Below, piece after piece: positions 28,471 through 37,359 of a stretch of 64,000 bases of DNA. The notes under the pieces were generated by a model that was given only the letters and a program-made list of their open reading frames with translations, searched no databases and was not told where the DNA came from. This stretch comes from DASQFQ01 sp963722815 (GTDB lineage Bacteria; Actinomycetota; Thermoleophilia; Solirubrobacterales; Solirubrobacteraceae), in NCBI GenBank assembly GCA_963722815.1, contig CAVROM010000010.1, positions 62,001 through 126,000 of the forward strand, given 5' to 3'. The position numbers and the translations under genes are program-made. The stretch's first letter is position 1. Each line of letters starts with the position of its first letter.

Positions 28471-28614
28471 GCGCCGGCGAACGTCAACGGCTTGCATTGA
28501 GGAGCCGGCGCGGAGTCCCGCGGCGCTCACGAATGTCGTCTCGAGGTCGCATAGCGACCCTGAGGTGACACTCGTGGCCGCCGGGGCGGTTCGGACTTCC
28601 CCTCAGTGCGCCGT
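28467..28614. repeat. Intergenic hairpin repeat, copy A
   Basis: Between two convergent genes. Bases 28467-28490 are identical (24/24) to the reverse strand of 37076-37099, and both include the preceding gene's TAG. The motif continues CTTGCATTGAGG, shared with 59290-59301 (one change). GCGCCGGC (28471-28478) pairs with GCCGGCGC (28504-28511). A small stem GGTCGC/GCGACC occurs at 28545-28559. The right end, read on the minus strand (GAACGGCGCACTGAGGGG), resembles an inverted copy of the left end. Probably a REP-like element and bidirectional terminator. Confidence 0.6.
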
Positions 28615-30063
<1,449 letters not shown>

Positions 30064-30120
30064 CGCCGGAATCCTACGCCGGTCAACTACCCTTCAAGAG
30101 ACAAGGAAGAAGGGGGAACC

Positions 30121-30432
30121 GTGAAGGAACTGCTCGACGACATCCGCCGCTGGCGCGAGGAAGGCGAGGAAGTGGTGGTCGCCACCGTCGTCGGCACGCG
30201 CCGCTCGGCGCCCCGTCCCGTCGGCTCCTCGTTCGCCGTCGCTCGCGGCGGCGCCCTGTGCGGCTCGGTGTCGGGCGGCTGCGTCGAGTCCGCGATCGTG
30301 CAGGAGGCCGAGGAGGTCTTCGAGACCGGCAAGCCCAAGCTCCTCACCTACGGGATCTCCGACGACGAGGGCTGGAACGTCGGCCTGCCCTGCGGCGGCG
30401 AGATCGACGTCTTCGTGGAGAAGGTCGAGTGA
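30121..30432 (+). CDS. XdhC/CoxI family protein, N-terminal domain
   Basis: 103 aa, GTG start. It contains only the short XdhC_CoxI domain: VVATVVGTRRSAPRPVGSSFAV, GSVSGGCVESAIV and GWNVGLPCGGEIDVFVE (the conserved CGG-x-hydrophobic end). XdhC proteins insert sulfurated molybdenum cofactor into xanthine or CO dehydrogenases. The Rossmann half is encoded by the next gene (GTGA overlap), so here the usual two-domain protein is split. No molybdoenzyme gene is present in the window. Confidence 0.88.
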   Translation: MKELLDDIRRWREEGEEVVVATVVGTRRSAPRPVGSSFAVARGGALCGSVSGGCVESAIVQEAEEVFETGKPKLLTYGISDDEGWNVGLPCGGEIDVFVEKVE

Positions 30433-31178
30433 GCGACCTGCTGGAGCGCCTCGCCGCGATCCAGGAGCGCGGCGGGCGCGCCGTGCTGTTCACGGTCGTC
30501 GAGGGCGACGGCGCCGGCGACAAGCTCCTCGTCGAGGAGGGCGAGACCGGCTCCGAGCTCGCCGCCGAGGCCGACGAGGTCATCCGCGGCGCTCGCAACG
30601 CGCTGCTCGAGCTGCCCGGGCGCAAGGTCTTCGCGGAGGTCTACATGCCGCCCCCGCGGCTGTTCGTCTACGGCGCGGTCGATACCGCCGAGGCGCTGTG
30701 CAAGGCCGCCAAGCTGCTCGGCTGGACCACCTACGTCGCCGACGCCCGGCGCGCCTTCGCGACCGAGGAGCGCTTCCCCAGCGCCGACCACCTGATCGTC
30801 AAGTGGCCGGAGGAGGCGATCGCCGAGGTCGCTCCCGACCACCAGACCGCGTTCGTCGTCCTCACCCACGACGCCAAGTTCGACCAGCCCGCGCTGCAGG
30901 GCATCCTCGCGACCGAGGCGTTCTACGTCGGCGCGCTCGGCTCCCGCCGCAACCAGGAGAAGCGCCGCGCGCGACTGCTCGAGGCCGGCGTCCCCGAGGC
31001 CGAGCTCGACCGCATCGCCGGCCCCGCCGGGCTGGACATCGGCGCCGAGTCGCAGGAGGAGACCGCGCTCTCGATCCTGGGCGAGATCCTCGCCGTGCGC
31101 GCCGGCCGCCCCGGCGGCCGGCTCAAGGAGGCCAAGCGCCGCATCCACGCGCAGGAAGACGCACCCGCGCCGGCTTGA
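30429..31178 (+). CDS. XdhC-type Rossmann-domain protein
   Basis: 249 aa from GTG 30429. A short N-terminal segment resembles the XdhC_CoxI fold (RGGRAVLFTVVEG, DKLLVEEGETGS), then the XdhC_C Rossmann domain: RLFVYGAVDTAEALCKAAKLLGW, VADARRAFATEERFPSAD, AFVVLTHDAKFDQPAL, FYVGALGSRRNQEKRRARL and GLDIGAESQEETALSILGEILAVRAGRPGG. The usual GxGxxG is GAVDTAE. Acts with the preceding small protein in maturation of a molybdenum hydroxylase encoded elsewhere. Confidence 0.9.
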   Translation: MSDLLERLAAIQERGGRAVLFTVVEGDGAGDKLLVEEGETGSELAAEADEVIRGARNALLELPGRKVFAEVYMPPPRLFVYGAVDTAEALCKAAKLLGWTTYVADARRAFATEERFPSADHLIVKWPEEAIAEVAPDHQTAFVVLTHDAKFDQPALQGILATEAFYVGALGSRRNQEKRRARLLEAGVPEAELDRIAGPAGLDIGAESQEETALSILGEILAVRAGRPGGRLKEAKRRIHAQEDAPAPA

Positions 31179-32050
31179 TGGATCCCGGCGTCCAGAAGGT
31201 CCTCGACGGCATGAACGCGCTCGAGGGCCCACCCGCCCACGAGGTGCCGGTCGAGCAGGCGCGCGCCGGGCACGAGCAGGAGACGAAGCTCCTCGCCGGC
31301 CCCGGCGAGGAGGTCGGCGCGGTCGAGGACGTCGAGCTCGCCGGCGTCCCCGCCCGGATCTACACACCGCTGGAGCCCAAGGGCGGCACGGTCGCCTACT
31401 TCCACGGCGGCGGCTGGGTGGTCGGGTCGATCGACTCGTTCGACACCACCTGCCGCGCGCTCGCCAATGCGAGCGGCGCGAAGATCGTGAGCGTCGGCTA
31501 CCGGCTCGCCCCTGAGCACCCGTTCCCGGCCGGGCTGGAGGACTGCGCCGTCGTCACGCGCACGCTCGACGCGCCGCTCGTGGTCGCGGGCGACAGCGCG
31601 GGCGGCAACATCGCGATCGCGGTCGCGCGCCGCCTGCGCGACACCATCACCGGCACGGCGCTGATCTACCCCGTCACCGACGCCGGCCTGAACACGCCCT
31701 CGATGCGCGACTTCAAGGAGCGCTACGGCCTCACCGCCGCCGGCCTCGAGCGCTACTGGAACCTTTATCTCGACGGCGCCGACGGCTTCCAGGCCGACGC
31801 CTCGCCGCTGCGCGCCGACGATCTCGAGGGTCTGCCGCCCACCTTCGTGCTCACCGCGGAGTTCGACGTCCTGCGCGACGAGGGCGAGGCGTTCGTGAAG
31901 AAGCTCGAGGCGGCCGGGGTCGATGTCACCCATCGCCGCTTCGACGGCACGATCCACGGCTTCTGGCGCTGGATGGCGGCGACGCCGAAGACGCGCGAGG
32001 CGATCGACGAGGTCGGCGTCTGGCTAGCCGACCGGCTCGGGCCCGGCTGA
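31178..32050 (+). CDS. Alpha/beta hydrolase, HSL (GDXG) family esterase
   Basis: 290 aa. The oxyanion motif HGGGW (76-80), the nucleophile S140 in GDSAGGN, D230 in EFDVLRDEGE and H260 in IHGFW form the hormone-sensitive-lipase-type triad. It likely hydrolyses short-chain esters in the cytoplasm; no signal peptide is seen. ATG 31178 shares its A with the TGA of the XdhC gene. Its 3' end overlaps the convergent carbonic-anhydrase-like gene by 27 bp. Confidence 0.92.
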   Translation: MDPGVQKVLDGMNALEGPPAHEVPVEQARAGHEQETKLLAGPGEEVGAVEDVELAGVPARIYTPLEPKGGTVAYFHGGGWVVGSIDSFDTTCRALANASGAKIVSVGYRLAPEHPFPAGLEDCAVVTRTLDAPLVVAGDSAGGNIAIAVARRLRDTITGTALIYPVTDAGLNTPSMRDFKERYGLTAAGLERYWNLYLDGADGFQADASPLRADDLEGLPPTFVLTAEFDVLRDEGEAFVKKLEAAGVDVTHRRFDGTIHGFWRWMAATPKTREAIDEVGVWLADRLGPG

Positions 32051-32374
32051 GCCGAAGCCGTAGAAGACCGCGGACACCTCGACCCGCGGCAGCGCCTCGC
32101 GCACGCGCGCGAGCCCGTCGCGCACGGCGGCGCGGGCCGCCTCGTCGTCGCCGCGGTGTGCCTTGCAATCAGCGTGCGCCACGAGCACCACGGAGCTCGT
32201 GCCCGCGAGCTCGCGCGAGGCGGCGAGCGACCGCAGGACGTCGTCGGTCACGACCGCTCCCGCGTTGCGGATCACGTGCGCGTCGCCGAGCTCCAAGCCG
32301 AGTGCATGCAGCGGATCGAGCCGGGCGTCCATGCACGCCACCACGGCCATCCGGCGCGCGGGCGTCGCTTCCAC
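32024..32374 (-). CDS. Minimal beta-carbonic-anhydrase-like protein
   Basis: 116 aa from GTG 32374, whose G is also the last base of the upstream gene's TAG. VACMDARLDPLHALGLELGDAHVIRNAGAVVTDD is the zinc/active-site region (Cys and Asp-Arg dyad), and VAHADC supplies the His and Cys zinc ligands. Compared with the mycobacterial Rv1284-type enzymes (about 163 aa) it lacks the insertion after the H-x-x-C motif and the usual following Gly is Lys. It may be a functional short form, or may bind zinc without hydrating CO2. Translationally coupled to the FAD oxidoreductase gene. Confidence 0.75.
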   Translation of the reverse strand: MEATPARRMAVVACMDARLDPLHALGLELGDAHVIRNAGAVVTDDVLRSLAASRELAGTSSVVLVAHADCKAHRGDDEAARAAVRDGLARVREALPRVEVSAVFYGFGSAGPEPVG

Positions 32375-33555
32375 TAGGCGGCGAGGTCGGCCGACGCGGG
32401 CGTCACGGCGAGCGGTGGCGCTGGGAGCGCGAACTCGGGCGGCGCGACCCGCAGGTAGTGCCCGAACGCCCACTCGGCGAGCCGCCGCGAGGTCAGCGAG
32501 TGGACGAGCGCGTCCCGCGGTCTGGGGCGCAGGCGCCAGACGTTGTCCTGCCAGCGCTTCATCCACGCGAACTTCCAGCCGTGGGCGGCGGAGAACGCGC
32601 TGTAGCGGCGCAGCGCCTCGTCATGGCTCTGCGAGCCGCCGAGCACCGCGGCGAGCTCCCGCCCCGCGGCGATCCCGAAGTAGAACGCGGTGCGGATGCC
32701 CTCGGCGCTCAGCGGCAGGCAGTGGCCGGCGGAGTCGCCGACGAAGAACACGCCGTCCTCGGTCGCCGGGCGCAGCGCGTGCGGGATCCAGTTGCCCTGG
32801 TAGCCGAGCGGCTCGGTGCCGAGGTCCTCGGTCAGCCGCACGGTCGGCTCCTTGACGTGGTCGCGCGGGTCGAACGAGCCGACGCCGATCCGGACCTCGT
32901 CGCCCGCGGGGAACGACCAGCCGTAGCCCGCGCGCACGTAGCCCTTGTGGATCCACAGCTCGAGGTCCTCGGAGCGACCGCCGGGGTGGACCTCCAGCCC
33001 GCGCGACAGCAGCGCCTCGGGCGGCTGGACGTTGTCTTCCACGCCGAGCACGCGGCGCCAGCCGAGCGCGTCGACCAGCAGCGGGGCGGTGACGTCGCCG
33101 CGGTCGGTGTGAAGAATGTGGGTTTCGCCGGCAGCAACTCCTCCGTCCCCGCTGCCGGCGACGTTACTTGAGCGCCCGTCGACCTTCGCGGTCTCGAACT
33201 CGGCCGCCGACTGGGCCCACAGCAGCTCGCACAGGCGCCGGTAGTCGAAGGTGGAGAACGACCACCCGATCGGCCAGCGGACGCTGGTGCCGGGCGTGTG
33301 AACCAGTAAGGAGTCGAACGTCTGGAGGATGGATTCCTCGAGCCCGAGGTTGCGCAGCCAGTCGGTCGGGGCGGCGCACGCGGAGGTCTGGCGCTCGCCG
33401 ATCTCGTAGCGATCGAGCACCAATACGCGGGCGCCGGTGGCCCGCAGCTCGCGCGCGACCGTCAGACCGGCGAACGACGCGCCGCAGATCACGACGTCGA
33501 AATCGCCGCTCAGCGGCGTTCTCTCGGCTCCACGCTTTGTGGCGCGCACTGGCAT
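32374..33555 (-). CDS. FAD-dependent oxidoreductase (geranylgeranyl-reductase-like), complete paralog
   Basis: 393 aa from ATG 33555. N-terminal dinucleotide fold FDVVICGASFAGLTVARELRATGARVLVLDR (GxSxAG variant), TSACAAPTDW, PIGWSFSTFDYRRLCELLW, and the second FAD motif GVFFVGDSAGHCLPLSAEGIRTAFYFG. It closely matches the truncated gene at 1-837. Related enzymes reduce isoprenoid double bonds or hydroxylate/halogenate aromatics; no substrate assignment is possible. It is divergent from rpsA with only 24 bp between start codons, so the rpsA promoter probably lies inside this gene. Confidence 0.88.
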   Translation of the reverse strand: MPVRATKRGAERTPLSGDFDVVICGASFAGLTVARELRATGARVLVLDRYEIGERQTSACAAPTDWLRNLGLEESILQTFDSLLVHTPGTSVRWPIGWSFSTFDYRRLCELLWAQSAAEFETAKVDGRSSNVAGSGDGGVAAGETHILHTDRGDVTAPLLVDALGWRRVLGVEDNVQPPEALLSRGLEVHPGGRSEDLELWIHKGYVRAGYGWSFPAGDEVRIGVGSFDPRDHVKEPTVRLTEDLGTEPLGYQGNWIPHALRPATEDGVFFVGDSAGHCLPLSAEGIRTAFYFGIAAGRELAAVLGGSQSHDEALRRYSAFSAAHGWKFAWMKRWQDNVWRLRPRPRDALVHSLTSRRLAEWAFGHYLRVAPPEFALPAPPLAVTPASADLAA

Positions 33556-33579
33556 GTTCGCTACAGTATCTCGCCGCTG

Positions 33580-34965
33580 ATGGAAGCCACTTTGACCCCA
33601 GAAGCCCCGACGGATATCCACATCGTCGAGGGCTCGAACGGGATGCTGATCGAGGTTGATGGTCAGATCCTTCCCAACTACGACGCGACGATCGTCCCCT
33701 TCGAAGAAGGCGACGTCGTCACCGGCAAGGTCGTGCGGATCGACAAGGACGAGGTCCTCGTCGATATCGGATACAAGAGCGAAGGGGTCATCCCCAATAA
33801 CGAGCTCTCGATCCGTAAGTCCGTGGACCCGTCCGAGGAGGTCGAGCTCGGAGAAGAGGTCGACGCCCTCGTCCTCACGAAGGAGGATCAGGACGGCCGC
33901 CTGATCCTGTCCAAGAAGCGTGCTCGCTTCGAGCGCGCCTGGCGCCGCATCGAAGGCGCCGCCGAGTCCGGCGAGCCCGTCACCGGTTCGGTGATCGAGG
34001 TCGTCAAGGGCGGCCTGATCGTCGACCTCGGGGTGCGCGGCTTCCTGCCCGCCTCGCTCGTCGACATCCGCCGCGTCCCGAACCTGGACGAGTACCTCGG
34101 CCAGAACATCGAGACGAAGGTCATAGAGCTCAATCGCTCGCGCAACAACGTCGTGCTGTCGCGCCGCGCGGTGCTCGAGGAGGAGCGCAAGGAGCAGCGC
34201 CAGGCGATCCTGGAGCGCCTGCAGCCCGGTCTCGTGATCGAGGGCCAGATCTCGAACATCGTCGACTTCGGCGCGTTCGTCGACCTCGACGGCATCGACG
34301 GCCTGATCCACATCTCCGAGCTGTCGTGGTCGCACGTCAACCACCCGAGCGAGATCCTCTCGATCGGCGACACCGTGCAGGTCAAGGTGCTCGACATCGA
34401 CCGCGACCGCCAGCGCATCTCCCTGGGCCTCAAGCAGACCCAGGAGGATCCGTGGCAGCGGGTGGTCGACACGTACAACGTCGGTGACGAGCTCGAGGGC
34501 AAGGTCACCAAGGTCGTCGCGTTCGGCGCCTTCGTGGAGATCCTGGAGGGCGTCGAGGGCCTCGTGCACATCTCCGAGCTGGCCCAGCACCACGTCGAGA
34601 ACCCGCGCGAGATCATCCAGCCGGGCGACGACGTGAAGGTCAAGATCCTCGAGATCGACTCCGAGCGGCGCCGCCTCTCGCTCTCGATCAAGCGGGTCGA
34701 GGGCCAGGTGCTGCCGCAGCGCGACACGATGGCTCCGACCGAGACGTCGGACGGCGGCGCCGGCGACCTCGAGAACGTGCCCGAGCTGGGGCTCTCCGAG
34801 GACGTGTTCTCGAACGCGCCCGAGGCCGAGGCTCCCGTCGACGAGGTCGAGGCGCCCGCCGCCGAGGCCGAGGTCGAGGAGGCTCCGGCCGAGGACGAGC
34901 CGGCCGCGCCCGACGCCGCGGTCGAAGAAGCGGCCTCCGAAGAAGCTCCTGAAGAGCAGCCCTAA
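33580..34965 (+). CDS. rpsA: 30S ribosomal protein S1
   Basis: 461 aa with four S1 (OB-fold) domains at about residues 44-113, 132-196, 217-285 and 302-371. The third and fourth carry the typical VDFGAFVDLDGIDGLIHISELSWSHV and VAFGAFVEILEGVEGLVHISEL. The last 75 residues are a disordered acidic Ala/Glu/Pro tail. Four domains rather than the six of E. coli is normal for actinobacteria. It promotes mRNA binding to the ribosome. The following coaE overlaps its end. Confidence 0.95.
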   Translation: MEATLTPEAPTDIHIVEGSNGMLIEVDGQILPNYDATIVPFEEGDVVTGKVVRIDKDEVLVDIGYKSEGVIPNNELSIRKSVDPSEEVELGEEVDALVLTKEDQDGRLILSKKRARFERAWRRIEGAAESGEPVTGSVIEVVKGGLIVDLGVRGFLPASLVDIRRVPNLDEYLGQNIETKVIELNRSRNNVVLSRRAVLEEERKEQRQAILERLQPGLVIEGQISNIVDFGAFVDLDGIDGLIHISELSWSHVNHPSEILSIGDTVQVKVLDIDRDRQRISLGLKQTQEDPWQRVVDTYNVGDELEGKVTKVVAFGAFVEILEGVEGLVHISELAQHHVENPREIIQPGDDVKVKILEIDSERRRLSLSIKRVEGQVLPQRDTMAPTETSDGGAGDLENVPELGLSEDVFSNAPEAEAPVDEVEAPAAEAEVEEAPAEDEPAAPDAAVEEAASEEAPEEQP

Positions 34966-35533
34966 GCCCCCGTTCGTCGGCCTGACGGGCGGGATCGGGG
35001 CCGGGAAGTCGGAGGCGCTCGCCGCGCTGGAGCGCCTGGGCGCCGCGACGCTGTCGACCGACGCGGTCGTCCACGAGCTGTACGAGGACGACGAGGTGCG
35101 CGCGGCGGTGCTGGAGCGGTTCGGGACCACCGATCGCTCCGAGATCGCCCGCGCGGCGTTCGCGACCGACGAAGGGCGCAGGTGGCTCGAGGAGCTGCTG
35201 TGGCCGCAGGTCGGGCAGCGGATGTGGGAGTGGCGGCAGGCGGAGGAAGCCCGCTCGCCGGCTCCGCGGGCGCTCATCGTCGAGGTCCCGCTGCTGTTCG
35301 AATCGGAGATGGACGCCGCGTTCGACGCTACCGTGGCAGTGGTGGCCGACGAGGCCGTCCGCCGGGAGCGGGCGGGGGCGAGGGGGCACGCGGCGCTCGA
35401 TGAGCGCACGTCGCGTCAGCTCACCCAGGAGGAAAAGGCCGCCCGGGCGACGTACACGGTCGCAAACTCCGGGACGATCGAAGATCTCGAGCAGACGCTC
35501 GCCGGTGTACTTGAGAAGCTGAACCAGCCATGA
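34949..35533 (+). CDS. coaE: Dephospho-CoA kinase
   Basis: About 194 aa. P-loop FVGLTGGIGAGKSEAL, STDAVVHELY, IVEVPLLFES (the family VPLLFE motif), and TSRQLTQEEKAARATYTVANSG at the C-terminus. It phosphorylates dephospho-CoA in the last step of CoA synthesis. No ATG, GTG or TTG lies in frame upstream of the P-loop; CTG at 34949, inside the rpsA end, is the best start because a start at CTG 34982 would remove the first beta strand. Start therefore uncertain. rpsA-coaE adjacency is common in actinobacteria. Confidence 0.88.
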   Translation: MKSSPKPPFVGLTGGIGAGKSEALAALERLGAATLSTDAVVHELYEDDEVRAAVLERFGTTDRSEIARAAFATDEGRRWLEELLWPQVGQRMWEWRQAEEARSPAPRALIVEVPLLFESEMDAAFDATVAVVADEAVRRERAGARGHAALDERTSRQLTQEEKAARATYTVANSGTIEDLEQTLAGVLEKLNQP

Positions 35534-36174
35534 GCGCACGATCCGCCACCACTCGGACCCGACCCCGCTCCGCCAAGGCGCGGCGCCGCTTCCTGGTGCG
35601 CCGCGTGGCCTGGCTGCTGGCCGCCGTGGTGGTCATCGGCGGCGTGATCGCCGCCGTCGTGGCGCCGCGGGTGGACAAGGCCGTGCAGGAGGTCGTGCTC
35701 CCGCTGCGCCACGAGGACATCATCCGCCAGCAGGCCGCCGACAAGGGCCTCGATCCGGCGCTGATCGCCGGCGTCATCTACACCGAGTCGCGCTTCCGCG
35801 ACCAGACCTCGCACGCCGGCGCCAAGGGCCTGATGCAGATCCTGCCCTCGACCGCGCACGACATCGCGCGCAAGTCGGGCGGCACCGCCTTCATCGAGGG
35901 CGACCTCGCCAATCCCCAGGTCAACATCTCCTACGGCTCGTTCTACCTCCGCTACCTGCTGCAGCGCTACGGCGGCAACGAGGTGCTTGCGATCGCCGCC
36001 TACAACGCGGGCGAGGGCCGGGTCGACAAGTGGATCTTCGACGCCCGCCACAAGGGCGAGGCGTTCGACCGCGCGCGCCACATCCCGTTCCCCGAGACGC
36101 GCCACTACGTCCAGCAGGTGCTCGACGTCCGCACGCGCTACCGCGAGGAGTACGGGCAGGAGCTCGGGCTCTGA
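35530..36174 (+). CDS. Soluble-lytic-transglycosylase-type murein hydrolase
   Basis: 214 aa. A basic N-terminus and a single membrane anchor (about 25-46) lead to an SLT domain: ALIAGVIYTESRFRDQTSHAGAKGLMQILPST with catalytic E86, and GGNEVLAIAAYNAGEGRVDKW. It cleaves peptidoglycan glycan strands to 1,6-anhydro-MurNAc ends outside the membrane. ATG overlaps the coaE stop (ATGA). Confidence 0.92.
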   Translation: MSARSATTRTRPRSAKARRRFLVRRVAWLLAAVVVIGGVIAAVVAPRVDKAVQEVVLPLRHEDIIRQQAADKGLDPALIAGVIYTESRFRDQTSHAGAKGLMQILPSTAHDIARKSGGTAFIEGDLANPQVNISYGSFYLRYLLQRYGGNEVLAIAAYNAGEGRVDKWIFDARHKGEAFDRARHIPFPETRHYVQQVLDVRTRYREEYGQELGL

Positions 36175-36911
36175 GCACAGCGCTCGTGACCGGCGTCAGC
36201 CGGCGCGAAGGCATCGGGTGGGCGACCGTGCAGCGCCTGGCGAAGGCCGGCACGACGGTCTTCACGCAAGGCTGGACGGCGCACGACGCCGGGCAGCCGT
36301 GGGGCGCGGACGAGGGCTTCGAGCCCGGCGGCCGTGCCGGGCACCTCGACATCGACCTGGCAGCGCCGGACGCGCCCGCGCAGCTGGTCGACGCCGCCGT
36401 CGCGGCGGTCGGCCCGCTCGACGTCCTGGTCGCCAACCATGCCGCCTCCGCCGACCAGAACCTCGAGCAGCTGACCGCCGAGGCGATCGACCACACGCTG
36501 GCGGTCAACGTGCGGGCCACGCTCCTGCTCGTCCAGGCCTTCGCCGCCGGCCACGCCGGCAAACCGGGAGGCCGCGTGGTCCTGCTGACCTCGGGCCAGG
36601 GAAGAGGGCCGATGGCGCGCGAGCTGCCGTACGTCGCCAGCAAGGCGGCTCTGTCTGGTCTCGTGACCTCCCTGGCCGACCACCTCGCCCCGCGCGGGAT
36701 CACCGTCAACGCCGTGAACCCGGGCCCGACGGACACCGGCTGGGCATCGAAGGAGATCGTCGAGCAGGCGACCAGCGCGATGCCACGGGGCCGCTGGGGA
36801 GCGCCCGACGACGCCGCGCGGCTGATCGCCTGGCTGGCGTCGGAGGATTCGGACTGGGTCACCGGCCAGGTCATCGACTCGGACGGCGGGTTCCGGTACG
36901 GCGGCGCTTAG
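36171..36911 (+). CDS. Short-chain dehydrogenase/reductase (FabG-like)
   Basis: 246 aa if started at CTG 36171 (CTGA overlap with the preceding stop), which keeps the first strand TALVTGVSRREGIGWATV. GTG 36186 is the alternative and would cut into the Rossmann motif. Other SDR motifs: VLVANHAASADQN (NHAA for NNAG), the catalytic YVASKAAL (Y-x3-K), GITVNAVNPGPTDTGW and VTGQVIDSDGGFRYGG. The insertion after the nucleotide motif (TQGWTAHDAGQPWGADEGFEPGG) is longer than usual. Substrate unknown. Confidence 0.88.
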   Translation: MSTALVTGVSRREGIGWATVQRLAKAGTTVFTQGWTAHDAGQPWGADEGFEPGGRAGHLDIDLAAPDAPAQLVDAAVAAVGPLDVLVANHAASADQNLEQLTAEAIDHTLAVNVRATLLLVQAFAAGHAGKPGGRVVLLTSGQGRGPMARELPYVASKAALSGLVTSLADHLAPRGITVNAVNPGPTDTGWASKEIVEQATSAMPRGRWGAPDDAARLIAWLASEDSDWVTGQVIDSDGGFRYGGA

Positions 36912-37099
36912 TTCGGGCGCCCGTGGCTCGCACTCTTGGCCAAAGTCGCTTCCTTTTGCCCGCTGAGCGGGCAGAAGGAAGCACTCTTGATCGAGCGGGA
37001 CGGTTTGTAGCCGCTAGGGGCCAACACCGTCCCGGTTGAACGCCACGGGAGCCGAATCGCTTCCCTACCCAGCCGCCGTTGACGTTCGCCGGCGCCTAG
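36912..37099. repeat. Intergenic hairpin repeat, copy C, with terminator-like stem
   Basis: Between two convergent genes. GCTTCCTTTTGCCCGCT (36948-36964) pairs with AGCGGGCAGAAGGAAGC (36966-36982) over 17 bp with one G-T, and is flanked by direct repeats CACTCTTG (36931-36938 and 36982-36989). CGGGACGGT (36996-37004) pairs with ACCGTCCCG (37026-37034). Bases 37076-37099 are identical in reverse to 28467-28490, including the stop codon of the gene ending at 37096. The CTCTTGGCCAA and GCGGGACG hairpin elements recur at 59422-59475. Confidence 0.65.
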
Positions 37100-37359
37100 T
37101 GCTCGCGCCGCCGGGGCAGCCGGGTCGAGTCGAGGCGGCCGTCCCCGTTCGGAGGCGCCTCGCCACGCCGAGCCGCCTCTTCCTCCGCCCGCGCCCGGTC
37201 CTCGCCGCGGCCGACGGCCAGGAACGCCAGCGACAGGGCGCCCACGGCAGCGAAGCCTCCGAGGCAGATCCCGATGACGTCGAGCGTGGTGCCGCCGACG
37301 GCGGCGAGCACCGCTCCGGCGATGAACATCACGCCCAGCAAGATCCACCAGCGGGTCAT
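37096..37359 (-). CDS. Small two-TM membrane protein
   Basis: 87 aa from ATG 37359, whose ATGA overlaps the stop of the upstream GH13 gene; a longer in-frame start at 37410 lies inside that gene and is not supported. Two helices (about 3-25 and 28-50) and a charged tail rich in Arg/Glu (GRGEDRARAEEEAARRGEAPP). No recognised family. Last gene of the lacI-ATPase-GH13 unit. Confidence 0.75.
   Translation of the reverse strand: MTRWWILLGVMFIAGAVLAAVGGTTLDVIGICLGGFAAVGALSLAFLAVGRGEDRARAEEEAARRGEAPPNGDGRLDSTRLPRRREH

Noticed and set aside
32374..35409. A 1011-codon minus-strand frame that would fuse the FAD oxidoreductase to an N-terminal 600-residue extension
   Set aside because: The extension is antisense to rpsA and coaE; the true start with the FAD-binding fold is ATG 33555.
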